A stretch of DNA of 12,907 nucleotides from JAIVJN01 sp036732565. Its GTDB lineage: Bacteria > Acidobacteriota > Vicinamibacteria > Vicinamibacterales > UBA2999. Of the stretch, positions 1 to 8,796 are shown piece after piece. Position numbers and translations under genes: made by a program. Position 1 is the stretch's first letter. Each line of letters starts with the position of its first letter. Below the pieces are notes generated by a model. The model did not search any database and was not told the DNA's origin. It saw only the letters and a list, made by a program, of their open reading frames with translations. The stretch covers positions 1-12,907 of the forward strand of contig DAINCF010000180.1 in assembly GCA_036732565.1 (NCBI GenBank), in the 5' to 3' direction.

Positions 1-1001
1 TCCTTCGCGACCTCGGCCAGGTGATGCCCGCGCACGTCGACCTCCCGACCGAACAGCAACTCGGCCGCGTCGTTCAGCCGCGTGATGCGCCCGGCCGCGT
101 CGGTCACCACGACGGGGTCGTACAAGGAGTCGACCGCCGCTTCCGCCATCTGTCGTGCGGCCAGGAGCGCACCGGTTTCCGATTCGCGAACCTCACGCAG
201 GCGGCCCGCCATCTGGTTGAACGCCGTCGCCAGACGCCCGAGCTCGTCGGCACGTTCGACCGGCACGACCGCATCGAGCCTGTCGGCGGCGAGCTCCGTG
301 GTCGCGTGCGTCAGATCAGCAATCGGGCGGAGGATCGTCGCGGACGTGGCGTATGCGACCGCCACGCCGGCCAGCGTGAGCACGAACGCCAGGAGCGTGG
401 CCGTCCAGAAATTCCGCTGTGAAATTGCGGAGGCCTCGGCCGACTTCCGGCGCATCGCCTCCTGATTCATCGTGAGCAGCCGGTCGGACTCGGCACGCAA
501 GGTGTTGAAGAGCGGCTCGGCGTCGCGGAAGTAGGCCTCCCTTCGGTCGGAAGGCCTCGCGGCGTCGCCGCTCGGTGGGCTCGCTCGCGGCGCGCGCTCG
601 TAGGCCTCGCGCTGCGCGCTCGGAAGGTTCAGGAATCGATCGGTAAGGTCCGAATATTTGGCGAAGCCGTTGGTTATCGACTGGACGATCTCGGGTTCAC
701 CGGGCTCGGTGAGGTTGTTGCGAGCCGACTCGAGTGCGTCGCGAAACCTGGCGCGATGCTCTTCGAGCTGTTGCTTCGCGCGCGGGTGTTGATCGAGCAG
801 CGCAAACAGCAGCGCCGAGTCCTGACGCTCCAGGCTCTCCTTCATCCGCTGCGCCGCGACCACCGAGTCGTAGTTCTGCGCGATGATACGGTTCGCGACC
901 GCCCCCATCTCCCACAGCCGCCACGCGCTCCAGGCCCCAAGCCCGGCCAGCGCCACCACCAGGCCAATGAAGGAGCCGATCAGGCGGAACCGCAGCGACA
1001 T
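1..1001 (-). CDS. HAMP/PAS sensor histidine kinase, N-terminal part (runs off window)
   Basis: Membrane sensor kinase whose C-terminal kinase core lies beyond position 1; 333 codons are visible. The translation begins MSLRFRLIGSFIG. It has a first membrane helix (about residues 6-28), an extracytoplasmic helical sensor region (about 30-195), a second membrane helix (about 198-220), a HAMP linker (ATILRPIADLT through DELGRLATAFNQMAGRL, about 221-270) and the start of a PAS domain (SLYDPVVVTDAAGRITRLN, about 290 onward). The long sensor with two helices, then HAMP and PAS, resembles KinB/NtrY-like kinases. The ATG at 1001 follows the stop of the response-regulator gene by 6 bases, with a purine-rich GAGTGAGA stretch just upstream, so the two are co-transcribed and probably partners. 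Residues 131-157 carry a 23-residue insertion (separate entry). Catalytic His and ATPase motifs are outside the window, so kinase activity is inferred from architecture. Confidence 0.85.
   Translation of the reverse strand, partial: MSLRFRLIGSFIGLVVALAGLGAWSAWRLWEMGAVANRIIAQNYDSVVAAQRMKESLERQDSALLFALLDQHPRAKQQLEEHRARFRDALESARNNLTEPGEPEIVQSITNGFAKYSDLTDRFLNLPSAQREAYERAPRASPPSGDAARPSDRREAYFRDAEPLFNTLRAESDRLLTMNQEAMRRKSAEASAISQRNFWTATLLAFVLTLAGVAVAYATSATILRPIADLTHATTELAADRLDAVVPVERADELGRLATAFNQMAGRLREVRESETGALLAARQMAEAAVDSLYDPVVVTDAAGRITRLNDAAELLFGREVDVRGHHLAEVAK
531..608. repeat. 69-bp in-frame insertion bounded by 9-bp direct repeat
   Basis: The 9-mer gtaggcctc occurs at 531-539 and again at 600-608, exactly 69 bp (23 codons) apart. 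On the coding strand both copies encode R-E-A-Y (residues 131-134 and 154-157 of the sensor kinase). The DNA between them is very GC-rich and contains the near-palindrome cggcgtcgccg. It encodes a proline/arginine/alanine-rich stretch (RAPRASPPSGDAARPSD) unlike the amphipathic helix on either side. Deleting one repeat plus the intervening DNA restores a continuous helix. This looks like a small insertion with a target-site-like duplication. The mobile origin is inference. Confidence 0.55.
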
Positions 1002-1007
1002 CAGGTC

Positions 1008-1760
1008 TCACTCTTTCCACGCCGCGGCCGACATCATGTCGTCGCGAGAGACGTCCAGCACGCGCAGGACATCGGGCTCGGGAATGCGCTGCTCGGTCCA
1101 TAAGTACGCCGCGAGCAGGTTCTCGGCTTGGACTTGCCAGAACGAGCTCGACGCCGGCAGCTGGCGGCCGGTGATGCGCTCGACCCTCGCGATCGCGTCG
1201 GGGTCGATCGCAATCGTCACCGCCGCGCCGTGGCCGATGTCGGCGCCCGAGAAGACGCGAAACGTGTATCGATCTCCGTGTGTGGCGGACGGCTCGTACA
1301 CGAACCGAAACCCGTTCATCGTCAGCGTCTCGATGTCGGGGTACGCAGAGGTCTCCGGCGTACGACGAGCGGCGGCGACCGGCGGCGCCTGCGGACGCTG
1401 TCGCGTCGCAGCGGCCACGGCGGAGCGGAGAATCTCTGGTGTCAGCGGCTTGCGCAGAAAGTCGGTGGCGCCGAGCTTCATCGCGTCCACCGCGAGCTCG
1501 ATGGATCCGAAGGCCGTCACCATGATCACGACGGCATCCGGGCGACGTTCCTTCAAGTGCTTCAGCGTCGTCAGCCCGTCCATGCCGGGCATGCGCTGAT
1601 CGAGCAGCACGGCCGCCCAGGGGCTGCCGTCGCCGAACAGCTCGAGCCCGCTTTCGCCGTCAGCAGCGGCGGACACGCGATAGCCCGACGACTCGAGCGC
1701 GATGGTCATCAGCCGCCGGACCGCGGCTTCGTCTTCGATGATGAGAATGCGATCGCTCAT
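1008..1760 (-). CDS. Response regulator with receiver domain and unrecognised C-terminal output domain
   Basis: A 250-residue two-component response regulator. The receiver domain covers about residues 3-118: acidic pocket E9/D10, phosphoacceptor D54 in LLDQRMPGMDG, switch T82 in MVTAFGS, and conserved K104 in FLRKPLTP. After a proline/alanine linker (about 119-135) comes a domain of about 110 residues (GFRFVYEP, YTFRVFSGADIGHG, QVQAENLLAAYLWTEQ). I cannot assign it to a winged helix, Fis-type HTH, LytTR, GGDEF or AAA+ domain. The ATG overlaps the stop of the upstream KdpD half by 4 bp (ATGA), and a GAGGA ribosome-binding site sits 9 bases before it. The sensor-kinase gene follows after 6 bp. 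The likely role is phospho-acceptor for that kinase. Whether it binds DNA, RNA or protein is unknown. Confidence 0.9.
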   Translation of the reverse strand: MSDRILIIEDEAAVRRLMTIALESSGYRVSAAADGESGLELFGDGSPWAAVLLDQRMPGMDGLTTLKHLKERRPDAVVIMVTAFGSIELAVDAMKLGATDFLRKPLTPEILRSAVAAATRQRPQAPPVAAARRTPETSAYPDIETLTMNGFRFVYEPSATHGDRYTFRVFSGADIGHGAAVTIAIDPDAIARVERITGRQLPASSSFWQVQAENLLAAYLWTEQRIPEPDVLRVLDVSRDDMMSAAAWKE

Positions 1761-2944
1761 TGCGGGGCGTCCTCGTTGAGGTCTGGCATGTCCTCGCCCT
1801 GGGGGACGACGTGCACGGTGGCGTGGCGGACCTCGCTCAGAAAGCGGTTGATGATCGAGCCGTGGAGGAAGATGTCCCAGCGCGATCGTCCCGATTGCCC
1901 GAAGATGACATGTGTGATGTGCTCGCGGCGCGCGAACTCGATGAGCGCGTCGGCCACTCGAGTGCCCTTCAGCTTCACCACCCGCGCACCCATCCGCTCC
2001 GCGAACCGGATGTTCTCGACGAGCGCCGCGTGATCCTGTGGGGAGATCCGGCCCGGCTCCTCCTTCGGGGTTTCCACGTAGACGGCGTACCAGTCGGACG
2101 CCAACCGTCCCGCGATGCGGGATCCGGTGCGCAGCAGCCGCTTCGCGCTGCCCCGTGACGCCATGGCCACCATCACCTTCTCCGGAATCGCGGGATCCTC
2201 CAACCCTTCGCGCTCGCGATACTCCTGCGCGCGATCGGCCTGGTTCATCGCCAACTGCCGGAGGGCGAGCTCACGCAGCGTCGACAGATTGCCCTTGCGG
2301 AAGAACCGGGTCAGGGCCTGCTCGATCTTCTCGACGCCGTAGATCTTCCCTTGCCGAAGCCGCGTGCGCAGGGTCTCCACCGACACGTCGACGTTGACCA
2401 CCTCGTCGGCACGCTGTAGAAACCAGTCAGGAATGGTTTCGCGCACCTGAACGCCGCTGCTCCGCGCCACCACGTCGTTCAGCGACTCGATGTGCTGGAC
2501 GTTGACGGCCGTGATCACGGAGATGCCGCGGTCGAGCAGCTCCAGTACGTCCTCGTATCGCTTCTGATGGCGTGAGCCCGGCACGTTGGTGTGCGCCAGC
2601 TCGTCGACAATGGCGATCTGCGGCTTGCGCGCCAGGATCGCGTCGACGTCCATCTCCTTCAACTGCACGCCGCGATACTCGACGACGCGCATGGGGACGA
2701 CCTCGAGGTCGCGGATCAACGCTTCCGTTTCCGCGCGGCCGTGCGGCTCGATGAACCCGATGACGATGTCGAAGTTCTGCCGCTTGAGGAGATCGGCATC
2801 CTCGAGCATCTGGTAGGTCTTGCCGACGCCGGGCGCCGCGCCGATGTACAGCCGCAACCGCGCTCGCTCATCCTCTTTGAGCTTCGCGAGGAGGGTTGCG
2901 GGGTCAGGCCGGCCCGCGGCTTCCCGGTCGTCGTCGGCGGTCAT
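1757..2944 (-). CDS. kdpD: KdpD N-terminal half: KdpD sensor domain plus USP domain, no kinase
   Basis: A cytoplasmic 395-residue protein equal to only the N-terminal input half of canonical KdpD (about 890 residues in E. coli). The KdpD domain spans about residues 27-235, with Walker A GAAPGVGKT at 35-43, a Walker B-like IAIVDELAHTN at 110-120, and the family signatures NVQHIESLND and IPDWFLQRADEVVNVD. A universal-stress-protein domain follows (about 255-382) with the G-2X-G-9X-G-S nucleotide loop at G349, G352, G362 and S363. The protein ends about 12 residues after the USP domain: there are no DUF4118 helices, HisKA or HATPase. Stand-alone KdpD N-terminal proteins are known, for example in cyanobacteria and Deinococcus. 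The ATG overlaps kdpC by 4 bp and the end overlaps the response regulator by 4 bp. It probably senses K+/ionic state and acts in trans on the DUF4118 kinase at 9581-10639. That interaction is inference. Confidence 0.95.
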   Translation of the reverse strand: MTADDDREAAGRPDPATLLAKLKEDERARLRLYIGAAPGVGKTYQMLEDADLLKRQNFDIVIGFIEPHGRAETEALIRDLEVVPMRVVEYRGVQLKEMDVDAILARKPQIAIVDELAHTNVPGSRHQKRYEDVLELLDRGISVITAVNVQHIESLNDVVARSSGVQVRETIPDWFLQRADEVVNVDVSVETLRTRLRQGKIYGVEKIEQALTRFFRKGNLSTLRELALRQLAMNQADRAQEYREREGLEDPAIPEKVMVAMASRGSAKRLLRTGSRIAGRLASDWYAVYVETPKEEPGRISPQDHAALVENIRFAERMGARVVKLKGTRVADALIEFARREHITHVIFGQSGRSRWDIFLHGSIINRFLSEVRHATVHVVPQGEDMPDLNEDAPQ

Positions 2945-3516
2945 GGCTTCATCGGGTGCGCGGCATCGAGCGCCAGGTTCAACAGCAGCACGTTGACAAC
3001 GGGCTCGCCCAGGAACCCGAGCTGTCGGCCCTCGGTGTGCTCGGCGACGAGGCGACGCACGACGTCTTCTCCAATGCGGCGCTCGCGCGCCACGCGCGGG
3101 ACCTGATACGCCGCGCCAGCAGGCGAAATATGGGGATCGAGCCCCGATCCCGAGGTGGTCACAAGGTCGATCGGCACGCCGCCCGCCGCATTCTCCTTCC
3201 GATAGGTCTCGACGTCGGCGGCCACGCGGTCGATCAGCTTCTTGTTGGTCGGTCCCAGGTTCGATCCGCCGGAGGCGGTAGCGTCGTAGCCTGCGCCAGC
3301 CGCCGACGGCCGCGATCGAAAGTAGCCCGGCGAGGAGAACGGCTGCCCGATGATGCGCGAGCCGACGATGATGCCGTTCCGCTCGATCAGCTGCCCGTTC
3401 GCCTGATCGGGAAAGATCACTTGCGCGAGCCCCGTAATCACCAGCGGATAGATCACACCCAGAAGCACGGTCGTGACGATCGTCATCAGCGTCGCTGTCA
3501 GTAAATGGCGGACCAT
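2941..3516 (-). CDS. kdpC: K+-transporting P-type ATPase subunit C
   Basis: A 191-residue KdpC, the single-span subunit that stabilises the KdpFABC complex and is proposed to help nucleotide binding to KdpB. One N-terminal membrane helix (about residues 8-33) is followed by a periplasmic domain with the family hallmarks: GSRIIGQPF (52-60), YFRSRPSA and GYDATASGGSNLGPTN (65-91), SGSGLDPHISPAGAAYQVPR (122-141), and C-terminal VVNVLLLNLALD (173-184). Its length matches the E. coli protein (190). The ATG at 3516 lies 2 bp after the kdpB stop and the gene end overlaps kdpD by ATGA, so translation is likely coupled along the operon. All diagnostic motifs are intact, and I see nothing unusual in it. 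Confidence 0.98.
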   Translation of the reverse strand: MVRHLLTATLMTIVTTVLLGVIYPLVITGLAQVIFPDQANGQLIERNGIIVGSRIIGQPFSSPGYFRSRPSAAGAGYDATASGGSNLGPTNKKLIDRVAADVETYRKENAAGGVPIDLVTTSGSGLDPHISPAGAAYQVPRVARERRIGEDVVRRLVAEHTEGRQLGFLGEPVVNVLLLNLALDAAHPMKP

Positions 3517-3518
3517 GG

Positions 3519-5558
<2,040 letters not shown>

Positions 5559-5571
5559 ATCGAACTCAAAA

Positions 5572-5672
5572 TGACGCCGGCTCGAGGCTTGGGACTTGGG
5601 GCTTGGGCTGGGGCCGGTGGCCACAAGCCGTCTTGCCCTGAGCCTCAGGTCTCGGGTCGCAAGCCGGCGTCA
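5572..5672. repeat. 101-bp inverted-repeat-bounded element between kdpA and kdpB
   Basis: Left arm tgacgccggct (5572-5582) and right arm agccggcgtca (5662-5672) are perfect 11-bp inverted repeats. The right arm includes the kdpA stop codon. Between them lie three tandem heptamers (5587-5607), the palindrome gtggccac (5617-5624) and the hairpin-forming cctgagcctcagg (5637-5649). The whole spacer is therefore repeat-derived and contains no convincing gene. In mRNA the arms could pair to form a long stem-loop between the kdpA and kdpB coding regions. Its identity as a dispersed REP- or MITE-like element is inference from structure alone. Confidence 0.65.
5587..5607. repeat. Tandem heptamer repeat, three copies
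   Basis: GCTTGGG, ACTTGGG and GCTTGGG follow one another without spacing, and then a degenerate CTGGGG. On the coding strand they read CCCAAGY. They lie inside the inverted-repeat element between kdpA and kdpB. The copy number may be variable among relatives. Confidence 0.7.
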
Positions 5673-7445
5673 GAATGTCTCTCCCGCCTGCATCAGGAAG
5701 TGCTCGACGATCGGTCCCAGGCTCAGGGCCGGGAAGAACGTCAGGACGCCGACGATGACGATGACGCTCACCAGCAGCACGCTGAAGAGCGGCGTCGTGA
5801 CCGGGAACGTGCCGAGCGACGGCGGCACCAGCTTCTTGCGTGCGAGATTGCCAGCGAGGCCGAGCATCGGGATGACGACCATGAAGCGGCCAATCAGCAT
5901 CGCGACGCCGATGGTCGCGTTGTACCACTTGGTGTTCGCCGAGATGCCGGCGAACGCGGAGCCGTTGTTGCCCGTGCCCGACGTGTAGGCGTAGAGAATC
6001 TCCGACAGCCCGTGCGGACCCGGATTGGCGATGCTCGACGTGCCGAAATCCGGCGACACCACGGAGATGCCGGTGAACACGAGGATGACCAGCGGGAACA
6101 CCAGAATGGCGAGCATCGCCATCTTCACGTCGAACGCGTCGATCTTCTTGCCGAGATACTCCGGCGTGCGACCGACCATCAGGCCGGCGATGAACACCGA
6201 GAGCACGACGAAGACCAAGATGCCGTACATGCCGGCGCCGACACCACCGTAGATCACCTCGCCGAGCATGATATTGACGAGCGGCACCATGCCGCCGAGC
6301 GGCGTATACGAGTCGTGCATCGAATTGACGGCCCCGCAGCTCGCGTCGGTGGTCACGGTCGCGAAGAGCACGGAGCTGGCGATGCCGAATCGCGCTTCCT
6401 TGCCTTCCATGTTCCCGCCCGGGCACATCGCGCTCGCCGTCTGATCGGTGCCCGCGAGCATCGGATTGCCCTGAGACTCCGCCCAATAGGCCGTCGCAAC
6501 GCCCACGAAGAAGAGAAACGCCATCGCCGCGAACACGGCCCAACCGTGGCGGCGCGACTTCGTCATGTCACCCAGGGTGTAGGTCAGCCCCGCCGAGATC
6601 GCGAAGATCGCGAACATCTCGACGAAGTTCGAGAGCGGCGTCGGGTTCTCGAACGGATGCGCGCTGTTCGCGTTGAAGAAGCCGCCGCCGTTGGTCCCCC
6701 ACTCCTTGATGATCTCCTGCGACGCCACCGGCCCCTGCGCGATGACCTGCTCGCGCGTCACCGTCGTCGTCTCTGTGCCGTCCGCGTCCTTGATCGTCAC
6801 CGTCTGCGGATCGACGATCTGCGCGGTATCGTACGGCTTCAGGTTCTGGACCACGCCCTGCGACACCAACAGCAGCGCACCGACGATGCAGAACGGGAGC
6901 AGGACCCACAGCGTCGCGCGGGTCATGTCGACCCAGAAGTTGCCGATGGTGTCCCGCTCACGGCTCGAGATCCCGCGAATGAACGCCACCGCGAGCGCGA
7001 TACCCGTCGCCGCCGAGATGAAGTTGTGGTACGAGAGGCCGGCCATCTGCGTGAGATAGCTCATGGTCACCTCGGGAACGTACGACTGCCAGTTCGTGTT
7101 CGTCGTGAACGACGCGGCGGTGTTGAAGGCCAGGTCGGTGCCCACGGCCGCCAGCCCCTGCGTATTGAGCGGCAGTACCGCCTGCAGGCGCATGATGGCG
7201 TAGAGCACCACCATGGACACGATGCTGAACGCCAGCATCGCCATCGCATACTCGGTCCAGCGCATCTCGCGCCGATCGTCGACGCCGGTCAGGCGATACA
7301 GGAGGCGTTCGATCGGCACGAGCACCGGATCGAGGAGCGTGCGCTCCCGCGCGAACACGCGCGTCATGAAGCGCCCCAGCGGCGCCGTGACGGCGAGGAT
7401 CGCGCCGAAGTAGATCACGATTTGCAACCAGCCGTTGAAGGTCAT
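5670..7445 (-). CDS. kdpA: K+-transporting ATPase K+-channel-like subunit A
   Basis: A 591-residue inner-membrane subunit that binds K+ with high affinity, related to the SKT/Trk channel fold. All four selectivity-filter regions are present: TTNTNWQSY (114-122), EWGTNGGGFFNANSAHPFEN (249-268), TDASCGAVNSMHDSYTPLGG (366-385, with Cys370-Gly371 at the filter) and TSGTGNNGSAFAGISANT (488-505). There are about ten membrane helices. The start is the ATG at 7445 (MTFNGWLQIV), 7 bp after the kdpF stop. The frame is open further upstream, but that extension simply overlaps kdpF in another frame. The protein is somewhat longer than E. coli KdpA (557). Part of the excess is a polar, Asp/Thr-rich loop at about residues 205-235, just before the second filter region. 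The complex is completed by KdpF, KdpB and KdpC in the same operon. Confidence 0.98.
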   Translation of the reverse strand: MTFNGWLQIVIYFGAILAVTAPLGRFMTRVFARERTLLDPVLVPIERLLYRLTGVDDRREMRWTEYAMAMLAFSIVSMVVLYAIMRLQAVLPLNTQGLAAVGTDLAFNTAASFTTNTNWQSYVPEVTMSYLTQMAGLSYHNFISAATGIALAVAFIRGISSRERDTIGNFWVDMTRATLWVLLPFCIVGALLLVSQGVVQNLKPYDTAQIVDPQTVTIKDADGTETTTVTREQVIAQGPVASQEIIKEWGTNGGGFFNANSAHPFENPTPLSNFVEMFAIFAISAGLTYTLGDMTKSRRHGWAVFAAMAFLFFVGVATAYWAESQGNPMLAGTDQTASAMCPGGNMEGKEARFGIASSVLFATVTTDASCGAVNSMHDSYTPLGGMVPLVNIMLGEVIYGGVGAGMYGILVFVVLSVFIAGLMVGRTPEYLGKKIDAFDVKMAMLAILVFPLVILVFTGISVVSPDFGTSSIANPGPHGLSEILYAYTSGTGNNGSAFAGISANTKWYNATIGVAMLIGRFMVVIPMLGLAGNLARKKLVPPSLGTFPVTTPLFSVLLVSVIVIVGVLTFFPALSLGPIVEHFLMQAGETF

Positions 7446-7452
7446 GTCCGTC

Positions 7453-7542
7453 TCAAAACTTCTCCGGGTACAGCAGCGCGTACACCAAGTACCCGAGCAA
7501 CAGCACTGAGACCACCATGCCAACGAGGGATTCGAGCGCCAT
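7453..7542 (-). CDS. kdpF: K+-transporting ATPase small subunit F
   Basis: A 29-residue single-span peptide, the same length as E. coli KdpF, which stabilises the Kdp complex. It begins MALESLVGMVV and shares the block LLLGYLVYAL with E. coli KdpF, then LYPEKF at the C-terminus, ending in Phe as E. coli does. It is preceded by a strong AGGAGG ribosome-binding site and is followed 7 bp later by kdpA, its normal partner. It is easily missed by length-limited gene callers. Confidence 0.96.
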   Translation of the reverse strand: MALESLVGMVVSVLLLGYLVYALLYPEKF

Positions 7543-7548
7543 TACGCG

Positions 7549-7554
7549 CCTCCT
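7549..7554 (-). promoter_or_regulatory. Strong Shine-Dalgarno site for kdpF overlapping the upstream stop codon
   Basis: The coding strand reads AGTAGGAGG shortly before the kdpF ATG (AGGAGG with 6 bases to the start). Two bases of the TAG stop of the 27-residue peptide gene are the first bases of this site. A ribosome terminating there would be placed directly on the kdpF initiation region. This is the best ribosome-binding site in the operon. Confidence 0.85.
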
Positions 7555-7636
7555 ACTTCAATCGCTCACAGCCCACGACGTAGCCTGCGGCGACTACGAA
7601 GAACAGCACCGTAAGGCCGAGAAAGATGATGTCCAT
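7553..7636 (-). CDS. 27-residue single-span membrane peptide upstream of kdpF
   Basis: A small open frame of 27 codons plus TAG, encoding MDIIFLGLTVLFFVV, then AAGYVVGCERLK. It has an acidic N-terminus, one hydrophobic helix (about residues 3-22) and a Cys-Glu-Arg-Leu-Lys tail. Its ATG lies 5 bp after the porin stop codon and its stop is embedded in the kdpF ribosome-binding site, so it fits perfectly into the operon. Non-functional sequence between two genes would not be expected to show this spacing and a clean transmembrane composition. From memory, short peptides of this MDxxF...CERL type occur upstream of kdpF in other genomes, but I cannot confirm this here. It may be an extra small subunit or regulator of the pump. 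Confidence 0.75.
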   Translation of the reverse strand: MDIIFLGLTVLFFVVAAGYVVGCERLK

Positions 7637-7641
7637 GGCGG

Positions 7642-8790
7642 TTACCAGACTCCGGTCTTGTTGCCGAACCACCACACGAGGCCGAGCATGATCGTGTTCT
7701 GGGCGTCGCGACGATCGTCTCCGCCGTTTTTTCCGGTGAAGAAGTCTTCGTCGGACCAGTCACGTCGGAGCTCGCCTCGTACCAGGAACCCCTCGGCGAA
7801 CTTCCACTCCGCGGTGAAGGTCAGCTCCTGCAACTCCTGATCGATCCCGCCAAACAGCCCCTCATCGTCGAGACGCTCGTAGCGCAACGCGAGCGTCGAT
7901 GGCGCCGTGGGCTTGTAGCGCGCGTAGGCGCCCACGCCGTTGAGCGCGAGGGCATCGCTGCCCGGGTCCACCTCGTTGGTAACGTGATTGATGTCGACGC
8001 CAAAACCGAGCTGGCTCGTCGGCGTCCACGCGACGTAGGTATCGAACACCTTGAAGAAGCCGTCCGGACCGTCCGGCTCGCCGCCATCCGCCTGCTCCTG
8101 ACCGAAGTAGTAGTTCACCGTCCACGACACGTTCGGAATCGGCGTGATGACGGCCGCGAAGTGGTTCGACTTGAAGTTATTGAAATCCTCGGTCTGCTGA
8201 ATGCCGTTGGTGAGCATGTACATCAGCGTCACCTTGTCGTGCACCGGCAGCGACGCGCGGAGGCCCGAGTGATAGAACGGCAGGAAGTTGAACAAGTACG
8301 CGCGCGAGAAATGATCGTTGTCCTTGGCGTAGTTGGTCTCGTACCCGAGGTTCGACGCGAACTTGCCGAAGTCGGCCCGCAGACCGCGGCCAACCGGAAA
8401 GATGTACGAACCGTACGCCTGCCAGATGTGGCGATAGACGTCGGGCCGCGGCTCGTTCGCCGCGCCGCCCTGCACGGTCTCGGTGGCCTGTCCGAACATC
8501 AGGTCCACGCGCAGCCCGTAGCGACGACCGGCGTCGACGTTCGGCGCCAATTCGCCGACGAGCGTCGCCTGCTGGATCGCGAAGGAATTGGCGCGCGTGT
8601 CGTAGGCGCGCAGCAACGAGATCCGGTCCGGCGGCTCGTTGGTATTGAACGCGTAGTAGGCCTCGAGCGTGGCGCCGAACTGCACGCTCTTCCAGGGCTC
8701 GGGGTCGGTGGCCGGCGACTGCGCGGCGGCCTGAATCGGCCAGGCCGCAAGTACGACCACCATGGTTACAGCACGACGTGAGTAGCGCAC
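7642..8790 (-). CDS. Outer-membrane beta-barrel porin (BBP2/OmpL-like), first gene of the kdp operon
   Basis: A 382-residue predicted outer-membrane protein. An N-terminal signal peptide (arginine-rich n-region RYSRR, hydrophobic VVVLAAWPIQ, cleavage after AAAQ at about residue 24) is followed by alternating amphipathic strands (FGATLEAYYAFN, RIWQAYGSYIF-type, SWTVNYYFGQ, LTFTAEWKFAEGFLVRGELR). The C-terminus is aromatic (LGLVWWFGNKTGVW), as expected for a barrel. The overall pattern resembles the OmpL-like BBP2 porin family. The GTG at 8790 is chosen because it supplies the positively charged n-region; the ATG at 8763 would give a signal peptide with no positive charge. The stop is 5 bp before the 27-residue peptide gene. 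Its place at the head of the kdp operon suggests a role in admitting K+ or other cations across the outer membrane (inference). Confidence 0.88.
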   Translation of the reverse strand: MRYSRRAVTMVVVLAAWPIQAAAQSPATDPEPWKSVQFGATLEAYYAFNTNEPPDRISLLRAYDTRANSFAIQQATLVGELAPNVDAGRRYGLRVDLMFGQATETVQGGAANEPRPDVYRHIWQAYGSYIFPVGRGLRADFGKFASNLGYETNYAKDNDHFSRAYLFNFLPFYHSGLRASLPVHDKVTLMYMLTNGIQQTEDFNNFKSNHFAAVITPIPNVSWTVNYYFGQEQADGGEPDGPDGFFKVFDTYVAWTPTSQLGFGVDINHVTNEVDPGSDALALNGVGAYARYKPTAPSTLALRYERLDDEGLFGGIDQELQELTFTAEWKFAEGFLVRGELRRDWSDEDFFTGKNGGDDRRDAQNTIMLGLVWWFGNKTGVW

Positions 8791-8796
8791 CCACCT

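Noticed and set aside
5559..5624. Upstream in-frame ATG for kdpB at 5624
   Set aside because: The added 22 residues are read from the heptamer-repeat spacer and lie outside the conserved KdpB N-terminus. The ATG at 5558 gives the normal length.
7446..7523. Upstream in-frame start for kdpA at 7523
   Set aside because: The extension overlaps kdpF in another frame and is a Cys/Arg-rich nonsense peptide. The conserved KdpA start is at 7445.
8177..8794. Alternative minus-strand frame of 205 codons overlapping the porin
   Set aside because: Arg/Ala-rich, no signal peptide or motif. The porin frame has a signal peptide, barrel strands and a proper C-terminus.
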